DNA of 5,363 bases from Neisseriaceae bacterium (GCA_017518785.1 JAFWUA010000066.1:1-5363), one strand, 5' to 3'; shown: positions 1 to 5,363, numbered from the stretch's first letter. Notes: a model not told the origin generated them from the sequence alone. Program-made: numbers and translations.

Positions 1-342
1 AAATTGAACCCCATTCCAACCATTGGCTTTTAATAATTCAATTCCATCACCATCTAAATCTAATACTAATGGATCATAAATATGGAATTTACCAGAACGG
101 TTTAATTCTAACCATTCTTTAAAGTCGTCTGGTAGCCTGTCTAATTTTTCTTCAAACCAATTAAAACCATTATTTAAATTATCAGTTAATTTTAGTAATT
201 TTTCTAAAATTAATTTACCCCAACTTGGATCTCTTCCATCAATTTTTGCAAATACATTTTTATCTCAAACTTCTTCAATATCTCCAATAGTTATTTTACC
301 GTATTCATTTACATATAAAGCGTATAAAGCAGATAAACCGAA
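1..342 (-). pseudogene. Remnant of a large RTX/FrpC-like Ca-binding protein
   Basis: A minus-strand reading frame with protein-like composition runs from about 342 off the left edge, about 113 codons. Near the edge it reads YDPLVLDLDGDGIELL. The PLVLDLDGDGIE block is the Asp-rich, Ca-binding-like signature that precedes RTX-type repeats in large secreted proteins such as neisserial FrpA/FrpC and related exoproteins. Before it lies a charged helical-looking stretch (LILEKLLKLTDNLN, then FNWFEEKLDRLPDDFKEWL). The frame has no ATG, GTG or TTG start and is broken by an in-frame TGA at 265-267, in the context EEV-stop-DKNVF, where one base change would give Trp. The frame stays open into the adjoining palindromic repeat until a TAA at 385-387. 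I read it as a 5'-truncated decayed gene or silent cassette; the part to the left of the window could still be long. The family link rests on one motif, so the exact protein is uncertain. Confidence 0.6.
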
Positions 343-457
343 GCTTTTGTAAAACTCGTCATTCTGAACTTTGTTGCTAATCTTTTATTTAATAAACAAT
401 TAGATTCTTCTATTTTGCTTCGCTCAATGTTACGAATGACGAGTTTTGCAAAGGTTT
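341..457. repeat. Palindromic intergenic repeat (MITE/REP-like)
   Basis: The arms 344-369 and 429-454 are inverted copies. A perfect 14-base core (AAAACTCGTCATTC at 351-364, complement at 434-447) extends to 26 paired positions with two G-T pairs and two mismatches. The centre holds a smaller nested palindrome: AATCT at 379-383 with AGATT at 402-406, and TTTA/TAAA closing a five-base loop at 388-392. The whole element could therefore fold as a long hairpin or cruciform. GTCATTC ends and an inner GAGCGAAGC-type word (minus strand) resemble small dispersed palindromes common in many bacterial genomes. It carries no coding capacity. It sits between the 3' end of the SpeE-like gene and the RTX remnant, so it may also end transcription of the operon. 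Other copies cannot be seen in this window, so mobility is an inference. Confidence 0.6.
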
Positions 458-508
458 CAATGATTAAAATTCAAAAAAATTACTCCTTACAGCATTTGGG
501 TTAGCAAA
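458..508 (-). other. Short 3' intergenic spacer with an orphan Shine-Dalgarno-like word
   Basis: This 51-base spacer follows the stop of the SpeE-like gene. On the minus strand it contains TAAGGAGT (483-490), a strong ribosome-binding-site match, but the only start at a suitable distance is a TTG that opens a four-codon frame ending in TGA. No gene is visible. It may be the leftover 5' end of a gene lost when the palindromic repeat or RTX fragment arrived, or simply chance. Confidence 0.3.
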
Positions 509-1282
509 TTACCATAATTTACGTTTTTGATTATTGCTACGTATTGTATGAAAGCTGTGTAAAAAGTCCGTTGAAGTAATAACGGATAATTGTTGGGCAC
601 GTTTTTTTAATTGTTCTTCTGATAAGTTTTCCGGCAGACTTTTGAAACCCATTACTGCTACATTGCCATGTCTGCTTGCTGATACTTCAATTATTTTATT
701 ATCAAAAACTTCTTCAACACGTTTTATAAATTTATGATAACGTTTATCTGCCGACCATAGATTTGTAACAAAAATTCCTTTATTAGTAAGAGCATTACGA
801 CAATTAATTAAAAATTCTGTTTCTGTTAATTCATCAATAATTTGTTCGCCATCAAAAGCATCGGTCAAAATAATATTGGTGCTATTTTGCATAACACGAA
901 TAAATTCTGCTCCATCTGCAATTACAATTTCAAAGTTATCATTTTCCTCTGGTAATTCAAACATAGCAGTGGCAATATTCACAATTTGAGGATTGATTTC
1001 TATGGCTAATTGTTTAATTTCAGGGAAAAAAGCAGCAAACCATCGCACTAATGAACCACCACCCAAACCAATATGAGTTATATGTGATATTTGATTATAA
1101 AATAGCAAACATGACACCATCGCTTGGCTATACGCCAATACTAATTCCGGCGGATTATCCAAATTCATTGCACTTTGTACTGTATCTGTACCTAAATGTA
1201 AATAACGAATATTATTGCTTTCGCTAACGCTTACCTCAGGAAAACGTGTGCGTAAATGACGTTGAAAAGGGTGATATTTCAT
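509..1282 (-). CDS. Spermidine synthase-like protein (class I methyltransferase fold)
   Basis: Predicted cytosolic protein of 257 residues with the Rossmann fold of spermidine synthases and SAM-dependent methyltransferases. Visible features are a nucleotide-binding glycine loop HIGLGGGS (about 70-77), the acidic end of the next strand AIEINP (93-98, Glu95 expected to bind the ribose), ADGAEFI (122-128), and TDAFDG (140-145) followed by NLW (174-176). True aminopropyltransferases carry GGGDGG in the first loop and a conserved catalytic Asp region; here the loop is GGGSLV, so polyamine synthesis is doubtful. The same shape occurs in many proteobacterial 'spermidine synthase-like' proteins of unknown role. 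I chose the ATG at 1280-1282, which overlaps the upstream gene's stop as ATGA and has GGAAAG six bases before it; a GTG at 1298-1300 would add six residues but lacks such a site. Last gene of the three-gene operon. It contains an exact uptake-type word at 629-640. Confidence 0.8.
   Translation of the reverse strand: MKYHPFQRHLRTRFPEVSVSESNNIRYLHLGTDTVQSAMNLDNPPELVLAYSQAMVSCLLFYNQISHITHIGLGGGSLVRWFAAFFPEIKQLAIEINPQIVNIATAMFELPEENDNFEIVIADGAEFIRVMQNSTNIILTDAFDGEQIIDELTETEFLINCRNALTNKGIFVTNLWSADKRYHKFIKRVEEVFDNKIIEVSASRHGNVAVMGFKSLPENLSEEQLKKRAQQLSVITSTDFLHSFHTIRSNNQKRKLW
629..640 (-). repeat. DUS-like 12-mer, exact copy in the SpeE-like gene
   Basis: AGTCTGCCGGAA on the minus strand, followed by AAA rather than the AAG seen at the other exact copies. 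It is read in frame as the residues SLPE near the C-terminal end of the SpeE-like protein. It has no inverted partner nearby. Confidence 0.6.
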
Positions 1283-2076
1283 AAGATGCTTTCCGGACAC
1301 GTTGATTTAATCTGTAAACCATCGTATGCAGGTTGAATATTAGGTGGGCATTTTTTACTTAATTCATCAAAGTCAAGTAAATGAGTCATGTGGATTAGAT
1401 AAGTTTGTTTTGCATTAATTTTTTGTGCAAAAGCAAAAGCATCATCAACACTTAAATGACTCGGATAGGATTTTTCCATTAAACAATCGATAAATAGATA
1501 ATCCAATCCTTGTAATATTGAATAAGCTTCATCGCTAACCGTGCTAATATCAGTTAGCCATGCTATATTTCCAATTCTATAAATTGTAGACACCCAACGA
1601 CCATGTGGTAAATCACAATAATAAATTGGAATGCCGCATATGTTTTCCGGTAGTCTGCCGGAAAGAACATGCGGATTTAATACCGGACGATTCCAATGAC
1701 AATGAACCGGTAAAAAAGCATAATCAAAACGGCTTGTCATATTATCGATAGTAAATTGATTTGCATAAATATCAATCGCACTTTTTTGACGAAAACAAAA
1801 AGCGCGCAAATCATCGATTCCATTGAGATGATCAGCATGTGGGTGCGTGTATAAAATGGCATCGATGCGTGGAATTTTCTCACGCAAGACTTGATTGCGA
1901 AAATCGGTACCAGTGTCGATAATCAGATGTTTGTCTTGTATGTTTATCCAAGCACTGCATCGTGTGCGTTGATTGTATTTATTGCCACTTGTGCAAACTT
2001 TACAATCACAACCGATTACCGGACAGCCTGATGAACTGCCACAACCTAAAACCGTTAGCGTAAGTTGCAAAGACAT
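1279..2076 (-). CDS. PhnP-like metallo-beta-lactamase-fold hydrolase
   Basis: A 265-residue cytosolic MBL-fold enzyme without signal peptide. The metal-binding motif THPHADH lies at 77-83 (His78, His80, Asp82, His83); further likely ligands are His158 in LPHGR, Asp176 in LTDIS, and His229 or His232 in IHMTH. The N-terminus (SLQLTLTVLGCGSSSG) followed by GCDCKVC with Cys23, Cys25 and Cys28 resembles PhnP of the C-P lyase pathway, where an equivalent Cys group holds a structural zinc. The C-terminal AYDGL is typical of this subgroup. PhnP is a cyclic-phosphate phosphodiesterase, but no phn genes are visible here, so a phosphodiesterase role is plausible while the substrate is unknown. The ATG overlaps the tatD stop by one base (TAATG) and the stop overlaps the next gene's ATG, so all three are probably translationally coupled. 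Residues 139-145 (SGRLPEN) are encoded by two overlapping inverted uptake-type words. Confidence 0.88.
   Translation of the reverse strand: MSLQLTLTVLGCGSSSGCPVIGCDCKVCTSGNKYNQRTRCSAWINIQDKHLIIDTGTDFRNQVLREKIPRIDAILYTHPHADHLNGIDDLRAFCFRQKSAIDIYANQFTIDNMTSRFDYAFLPVHCHWNRPVLNPHVLSGRLPENICGIPIYYCDLPHGRWVSTIYRIGNIAWLTDISTVSDEAYSILQGLDYLFIDCLMEKSYPSHLSVDDAFAFAQKINAKQTYLIHMTHLLDFDELSKKCPPNIQPAYDGLQIKSTCPESIL
1289..1294 (-). promoter_or_regulatory. Ribosome binding site deciding the SpeE-like start
   Basis: GGAAAG on the minus strand, six bases before the ATG at 1280-1282 and inside the end of the MBL gene. It favours this ATG over the GTG at 1298-1300, which has no comparable site, and supports coupled translation through the ATGA overlap. 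Confidence 0.5.
1644..1664. repeat. Overlapping inverted DUS-like words forming a small hairpin inside the MBL gene
   Basis: An exact AGTCTGCCGGAA on the plus strand (1652-1663) overlaps a 10-of-12 copy on the minus strand (1645-1656, AGACTACCGGAA). Together they give a 7-base stem, TTTCCGG (1644-1650) with CCGGAAA (1658-1664), around a seven-base loop. It lies wholly within coding sequence and is not followed by a T run in either direction, so it is unlikely to be an efficient terminator. Confidence 0.55.
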
Positions 2077-2840
2077 TATCGTTGTGCCTTATTGAATAAT
2101 CTAAAAAAGTTATTTGTAGTAATTTGTGCTATTTCTTCAAAAGATTGTCCACGCAAAGTGGCAACATGTTGGGCGGTGTATTTTACATAAGCTGGCTGAT
2201 TTAATTGTCCTCGAAATGGCACGGGAGCAAGATATGGGGCATCTGTTTCCACCAGTAATCTATCATTTGGAACATAGCAACAAGCTTCTTGTACGCTTTT
2301 AGCATTTTTAAATGTAACAATTCCGGAAAAGGAAATGTAAAAACCTAAATCCAAAGCTGCACGAGCAAATGCAACATCCTCTGAAAAACAATGAATTACA
2401 CCACAATTTGCATTATGTTCTCTTAAAAATTTTAAAGTATCCAATCCTGCTTTACGAGTGTGAATAATCAGGGGCAAACCGCTTTGACGAGAAGCTTCGA
2501 TATGGGTAATAAAACGTTGATACTGCCAAGACAAATCACCTTCACACCAGTGATAATCCAAACCAGTTTCTCCAATTGCTACTACTCTTTTGTGCGATGT
2601 CCGTTCTAATAATTCAGCCACAGTAAATTCCGCTGCATCTTTTTCGGCAGGGTGAATGCCAACACTACAAAAAATATTGGGATAGGTATTTGCCAAATTT
2701 TCAACTTCATCAAAGGTTTCACGAGATACGCTAATTGCCAAAGCGTAAGAAACATCATGATGACGCATATCATCTAATAGTTGGGGCAATCTATCTGATA
2801 ATTCAGGAAAGTTAATATGGCAATGAGAATCTACTAACAT
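2076..2840 (-). CDS. TatD-family metal-dependent hydrolase
   Basis: A 254-residue cytosolic TIM-barrel hydrolase of the amidohydrolase superfamily. Family members are divalent-metal-dependent and include 3'-5' DNA/RNA exonucleases such as E. coli TatD and the related YcfH and YjjV proteins. The expected metal and catalytic motifs are present in order: DSHCH (4-8, His6 and His8), GIHP (61-64), GETGLDYH (90-97, Glu91), IIHTR (His127), IHCFSE (His150) and ETDAPYLAP (Asp200). Length matches the family norm. I chose the ATG at 2838-2840, giving MLVDSHCH, the usual start for this family; a TTG at 2856-2858 would add six residues and has no good ribosome binding site. First gene of the operon with the MBL and SpeE-like genes; its TAA overlaps the next ATG by one base. 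It follows two hairpins, so it probably has its own promoter, which I could not locate. Which TatD paralogue it is cannot be settled here, so no symbol is given. Confidence 0.93.
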   Translation of the reverse strand: MLVDSHCHINFPELSDRLPQLLDDMRHHDVSYALAISVSRETFDEVENLANTYPNIFCSVGIHPAEKDAAEFTVAELLERTSHKRVVAIGETGLDYHWCEGDLSWQYQRFITHIEASRQSGLPLIIHTRKAGLDTLKFLREHNANCGVIHCFSEDVAFARAALDLGFYISFSGIVTFKNAKSVQEACCYVPNDRLLVETDAPYLAPVPFRGQLNQPAYVKYTAQHVATLRGQSFEEIAQITTNNFFRLFNKAQR

Positions 2841-2868
2841 AATTTTTCTTTTATCCAAAATATTTCAA

Positions 2869-2910
2869 AGTCTGCCGGAAAGGGTTTTTAAATATCTTTT
2901 CCGGCAGTGT
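2869..2910 (-). terminator. Inverted DUS-like pair, hairpin 1 (likely terminator or attenuator)
   Basis: An exact AGTCTGCCGGAA (2869-2880, plus) faces a 10-of-12 copy on the minus strand (2899-2910). They pair as a 12-base stem, 2872-2883 with 2896-2907, containing one G-T pair and a 12-base loop. In Neisseria, inverted uptake-word pairs after genes often act as terminators. The T run after the stem is poor on the minus strand (ACTTTGAAATATTTT) and absent on the plus strand, so strength is uncertain. It lies 29 bases before the tatD start, so any promoter for tatD must sit near or upstream of it. Confidence 0.5.
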
Positions 2911-2942
2911 TTAAGTCCAATTTGTATTTAAGCAGTTTGTTA

Positions 2943-2981
2943 AGTCTGCCGGAAAGCTTTGATGATATTTTCCGGCAGAGT
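2943..2981 (-). terminator. Inverted DUS-like pair, hairpin 2 after the DEAD-box gene
   Basis: An exact AGTCTGCCGGAA (2943-2954, plus) and an 11-of-12 copy on the minus strand (2970-2981) form a perfect 11-base stem, 2945-2955 with 2969-2979, with a 13-base loop. It starts five bases after the helicase stop codon, the classic position for a terminator built from uptake words. The tail is weak on the minus strand (ACTTAAC) but T-rich on the plus strand (GTTTTATTATTT), so the structure looks stronger for plus-strand transcripts, although no plus-strand gene is present. Confidence 0.6.
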
Positions 2982-2985
2982 TTTA

Positions 2986-4287
2986 TTATTTAATGCCAAA
3001 ATTAGGCAATAGCAATGCACAAGTTTCTACTTTACGTCCACGCAAAGGACGAGTACGTATTGGTTTGCTGGGATTAGATATTTTTTTATCCTTATTAGTA
3101 CTTGGCATAATCGTTTGCGAAGTTGTAGCACAAGAACACCAACTTGGAATAAATCCTGCTAATTGCTCAATTTTCAAGTCTTGACGAGTAAGTTTAATAA
3201 TTGCATCAAATAATTTTTCTTCATATTCATCTAATAGCGAAATCGCTACACCGACAGCACCAGCACGTCCGGTTCTACCAATGCGATGTACATAGTCTTC
3301 CGCTTGTAGAGGAATTTCATAGTTAATCACAAACGGCATGTTATCTATATCCAAACCACGTGCCGCTACATCGGTGGCAATTAAAATTTGAATATCACCA
3401 TTTTTAAATGCGTTTAGAGTTGCTAATCGCTCCGACTGCGATTTATCGCCATGCAGACTATCAACACTAAATTTGTGTCTTAATAAATCACGTGTAACTT
3501 GATTTACTGTGATTTTTTTATTACAAAAAACAATCGCCTGCTTAATATCTAAAAACTCAATTAGGCGTGGTAATAATTCCTTTTTACGCCGATTATCTAT
3601 GGCGATGATATGCTGTTCAACATTGTTAGCAGTGGAATTTTTAGGAGCTGTTTCAATGCTTATTGGATTATTCATAAAATCAGCGGCTAATTTGCGGATT
3701 TCTGGGGCAAATGTGGCAGAAAATAGCAAAATTTGTCGCTGTTGTGGTAATAATGAAATGATTTTTCGCACATCATCAATAAAACCCATATCCAACATAC
3801 GATCTGCTTCGTCTAATACCAAAATTTCTACACGGTTTAATTGAATATTTTTTTGTTCAATATGGTCAAGAAGTCTCCCAATGGTTGCAACAACAATTTC
3901 ACAACCTTTGTGCAAAACCTCCTTTTGTGCTTCCATTGGCACACCGCCGTAAATTACGGTATGACGCAACAAGGTGTTTTTGATATAACTTTTGATGTTG
4001 GAATCAATTTGCACCGATAATTCTCGCGTTGGAGTCAGCACCAACATTCGTACAGGGTGCATTGCCGGAGAAGTTACTAAATTGCCATAACCTTTTAGTC
4101 TTTCAATTGAAGGCAGCATAAAAGCAGCGGTCTTGCCAGTACCAGTTTGTGCAGCCGCTAAAACATCATGTCCAGATAATGCTGCCGGAATCGCCTCTTT
4201 CTGAATTTCAGTTGGAGATGTATAACCACATTCTGTAAGTGAAGCGACTATATCTGTTGATAATCCTAATTGTGAAAATGATTTCAT
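2986..4287 (-). CDS. rhlE: DEAD-box RNA helicase, RhlE type
   Basis: A 433-residue cytosolic ATP-dependent RNA helicase, expected to remodel RNA in ribosome assembly or mRNA decay. All core motifs are readable: Phe4 and Gln29 of the Q motif, AQTGTGKT (46-53, Walker A), PTREL (86-90), GG (114-115), TIGR (135-138) where the common form is TPGR, DEAD (159-162), SAT (190-192), IVFCNK (252-257), ATDVAARGLD (304-313) and HRIGRTGR (334-341). The segment SPAMHPVRMLVLTPTREL is, from memory, very close to the Neisseria and other betaproteobacterial RhlE proteins. After about residue 382 comes a low-complexity, basic tail (RTRPLRGRK) with three Cys; it seems shorter than usual and ends in an uncommon hydrophobic ALLLPNFG. 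The start ATG gives the standard MKSFSQLGL opening; only a weak ribosome binding site is visible. It is flanked by uptake-word hairpins on both sides, so it is probably its own transcription unit. The RhlE assignment is by overall shape; other DEAD-box subtypes are less likely. Confidence 0.92.
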   Translation of the reverse strand: MKSFSQLGLSTDIVASLTECGYTSPTEIQKEAIPAALSGHDVLAAAQTGTGKTAAFMLPSIERLKGYGNLVTSPAMHPVRMLVLTPTRELSVQIDSNIKSYIKNTLLRHTVIYGGVPMEAQKEVLHKGCEIVVATIGRLLDHIEQKNIQLNRVEILVLDEADRMLDMGFIDDVRKIISLLPQQRQILLFSATFAPEIRKLAADFMNNPISIETAPKNSTANNVEQHIIAIDNRRKKELLPRLIEFLDIKQAIVFCNKKITVNQVTRDLLRHKFSVDSLHGDKSQSERLATLNAFKNGDIQILIATDVAARGLDIDNMPFVINYEIPLQAEDYVHRIGRTGRAGAVGVAISLLDEYEEKLFDAIIKLTRQDLKIEQLAGFIPSWCSCATTSQTIMPSTNKDKKISNPSKPIRTRPLRGRKVETCALLLPNFGIK

Positions 4288-4319
4288 ATTAATATTTTCT
4301 TATCTCAATAGTTTTAATT

Positions 4320-4368
4320 AAATAGTCTGCCGGAAAGGATATTAAATTGTTTTTTCGAAAGACTATTT
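4320..4368 (-). terminator. Hairpin from a DUS-like word and a decayed partner, after amgK
   Basis: An exact AGTCTGCCGGAA (4324-4335, plus) lies in a longer inverted repeat: AAATAGTCT (4320-4328) pairs with AGACTATTT (4360-4368) over nine bases. Then comes a two-base mismatch, and CGGAAA pairs with the TTTTCG side including one G-T pair. The partner arm keeps AGTCT but has TTTCGAAA in place of GCCGGAAA. It begins 13 bases after the amgK stop. A short AT-rich tail follows on the minus strand (AATTAAAAC). It is a plausible but weak terminator, and it limits the room for a helicase promoter to about 30 bases plus the hairpin itself. Confidence 0.5.
4324..4335 (+). repeat. DUS-like 12-mer, exact copy between amgK and the helicase
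   Basis: AGTCTGCCGGAA followed by AG, identical over 14 bases to the copies at 1652, 2869 and 2943. It forms the left arm of the hairpin at 4320-4368. Confidence 0.6.
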
Positions 4369-4381
4369 TCACATTTTATTC

Positions 4382-5363
4382 TCAAAAAGTGTAACCGGTT
4401 ACTTCCTCTTCATCTTCACCACAAACTTCCCACAGGATTTGTTTGAAAGCATTTAATTGTGGATAACGCCGTAAAGTACGCCGTAAATATCGAATAAATC
4501 GAGGGATTTCTTCAATATATTGTTCCTTACCATCGCGGTGTTTAAGACGAGCAAAAATACCAATAACTTTAAAATGACGTTGCACACCACACCATTCATA
4601 AGCACGGTAAAAATCGTCAAAATTATTATGTACTGGTAGACCTGCGTGTCTTGCTCTTTCCCAATAACGAATCACAATATCCAAAATAAACTCTTCTTGC
4701 CATTCAATAAAAGCATCGCGAGTAAGTGATAGTAAATCGTATGTAATCGGACCATATAAAGCGTCTTGAAAATCTAAAACACCAGGTTTATTGTGTCTTA
4801 ACATTAAATTGCGAACGATAAAATCTCTGTGCACGAATACTTTTGGCTGTTGCAATATTTCTGGTAATAGAATCTTCAAACCATCGTTCCATATTTTTTG
4901 TTGTTCCATAGTGAAATGATGATTTTTTTCTTTGGGTACGTACCATTCCGGAAAAAGATTAATTTCGCGACGCAAAATTACTTCATCATAATCAGGCAAA
5001 ACTCCTGCAACAGAAGATTTTTGCAAATCAATCAGAGTATCCACTGCTTCTAACAGCAAAACTTTATGTACTTCGGGACGATTATCCTTTTGCATAGCAT
5101 GTAAAAAGGTGGCATGCCCTAAATCTTCCATTAAGATAAATCCATTTTCTTTATCAATAACATAAAGTTCAGGAACTCTAACGCATGAAAAAATATCCCT
5201 CACCTTAATATAGGGTTCAATACTCATCTTATCCGGAGGTGCGTCCATGCAAATAATGCTTGCACCATCTACAAAAGTCGCACGCCAATAACGGCGGAAA
5301 TCGGCATCTGCTGCTGCAAATTCAAGAGTAAATTTGCGATTAGGATAATTTGCAGCAATCATT
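4382..5363 (-). CDS. amgK: AmgK-type N-acetylmuramate/N-acetylglucosamine anomeric kinase, N-terminus cut
   Basis: Cytosolic sugar kinase of the aminoglycoside phosphotransferase (APH) fold. AmgK phosphorylates the anomeric carbon of MurNAc (and GlcNAc); MurU then makes UDP-MurNAc, a peptidoglycan recycling route that bypasses de novo synthesis and affects fosfomycin tolerance. Visible features: DADFRRYWR (19-27) and IICMDAPPDK (36-45, Lys45) in the N-lobe, LMEDLG hinge (77-82), the catalytic loop VHRDFIVRNLM (177-187: His178, Asp180, Asn185) and DFQDALYGP (197-205, Asp197 for Mg). REINLFPEW (132-140) and the C-terminal TGYTF also match the neisserial protein as I recall it. Numbering starts from the ATG at 5360-5362. 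Relatives have roughly 15-20 more residues before this point, so that Met is probably internal and the gene continues past the right edge. The next gene downstream is the helicase, not murU, which may lie upstream outside the window. Confidence 0.88.
   Translation of the reverse strand, partial: MIAANYPNRKFTLEFAAADADFRRYWRATFVDGASIICMDAPPDKMSIEPYIKVRDIFSCVRVPELYVIDKENGFILMEDLGHATFLHAMQKDNRPEVHKVLLLEAVDTLIDLQKSSVAGVLPDYDEVILRREINLFPEWYVPKEKNHHFTMEQQKIWNDGLKILLPEILQQPKVFVHRDFIVRNLMLRHNKPGVLDFQDALYGPITYDLLSLTRDAFIEWQEEFILDIVIRYWERARHAGLPVHNNFDDFYRAYEWCGVQRHFKVIGIFARLKHRDGKEQYIEEIPRFIRYLRRTLRRYPQLNAFKQILWEVCGEDEEEVTGYTF

Noticed and set aside
341..457. CRISPR or tRNA-like structure in the gene-free left end
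   Set aside because: There is only one pair of inverted arms with no direct repeats and spacers, and no cloverleaf with TTCGA-type loop could be drawn.
1283..1300. GTG start giving a 263-residue SpeE-like protein
   Set aside because: It has no ribosome binding site, while the ATG at 1280-1282 has GGAAAG at six bases and the typical ATGA overlap.
2841..2858. TTG start giving a 260-residue TatD protein
   Set aside because: TatD proteins usually begin MLVDSHCH, which is what the ATG at 2838-2840 gives; the TTG lacks a ribosome binding site.
2891..2926. Possible promoter for tatD (TTGGAC, 18 bases, GATATT on the minus strand)
   Set aside because: Only half of the -35 box matches and the -10 falls inside hairpin 1; too weak to annotate.
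2993..3184. Plus-strand open frame of 63 codons
   Set aside because: It is antisense to the helicase's 3' end, shows no recognisable protein features and starts in a region explained by the minus-strand gene.
3509..3844. Plus-strand open frame of 111 codons
   Set aside because: It lies wholly opposite the conserved helicase core (SAT and DEAD motifs) and is a shadow of it; its sequence has no domain-like pattern.
4179..4190. 10-of-12 match to the uptake-type word inside the helicase gene
   Set aside because: It encodes the conserved IPAAL segment of DEAD-box proteins, so the match is explained by protein constraint.

Overview
The window reads as a piece of an AT-rich genome from the Neisseriaceae (Betaproteobacteria). 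Three things suggest this: the DEAD-box helicase and the AmgK-type sugar kinase read like their Neisseria counterparts as I remember them; a 12-base word recurs in and between genes like a neisserial DNA uptake sequence (DUS), often as inverted pairs just after genes; and a remnant of a large Ca-binding RTX/FrpC-like protein is present. The genus cannot be fixed from the sequence. Every gene lies on the minus strand, so transcription runs from right to left.

Layout from right to left (5' to 3' for the genes). At 5363-4382 is an amgK-like cell-wall sugar kinase, cut at its N-terminus by the window edge. A hairpin made from one uptake-type word and a decayed partner follows at 4320-4368. Next is an RhlE-type DEAD-box RNA helicase (4287-2986). 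Then comes a 145-base gap with two tandem uptake-word hairpins (2869-2981), likely terminators. After it is a tightly packed three-gene operon: TatD-family metal-dependent hydrolase (2840-2076), PhnP-like metallo-beta-lactamase-fold hydrolase (2076-1279) and a spermidine-synthase-like methyltransferase-fold protein (1282-509). These are joined by a 1-base (TAATG) and a 4-base (ATGA) overlap. The last 508 bases hold no intact gene: a roughly 117-base palindromic repeat (341-457), then a start-less, stop-interrupted RTX-like fragment (342-1) that runs off the left edge.

The genes look like ordinary housekeeping functions: peptidoglycan sugar salvage, RNA remodelling, nucleic-acid or metabolite hydrolysis. 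The TatD/MBL/SpeE-like operon implies co-regulation, but its shared substrate is unknown. I see no convincing new multi-gene system.

The most unusual item is the repeated word AGTCTGCCGGAA, present five times exactly in 5.4 kb. It matches the Simonsiella-type uptake sequence (AGGCTGCCTGAA, from memory) at 10 of 12 positions, but one difference changes the CTG core that I recall as invariant in described dialects to CGG. It may be an undescribed uptake dialect.
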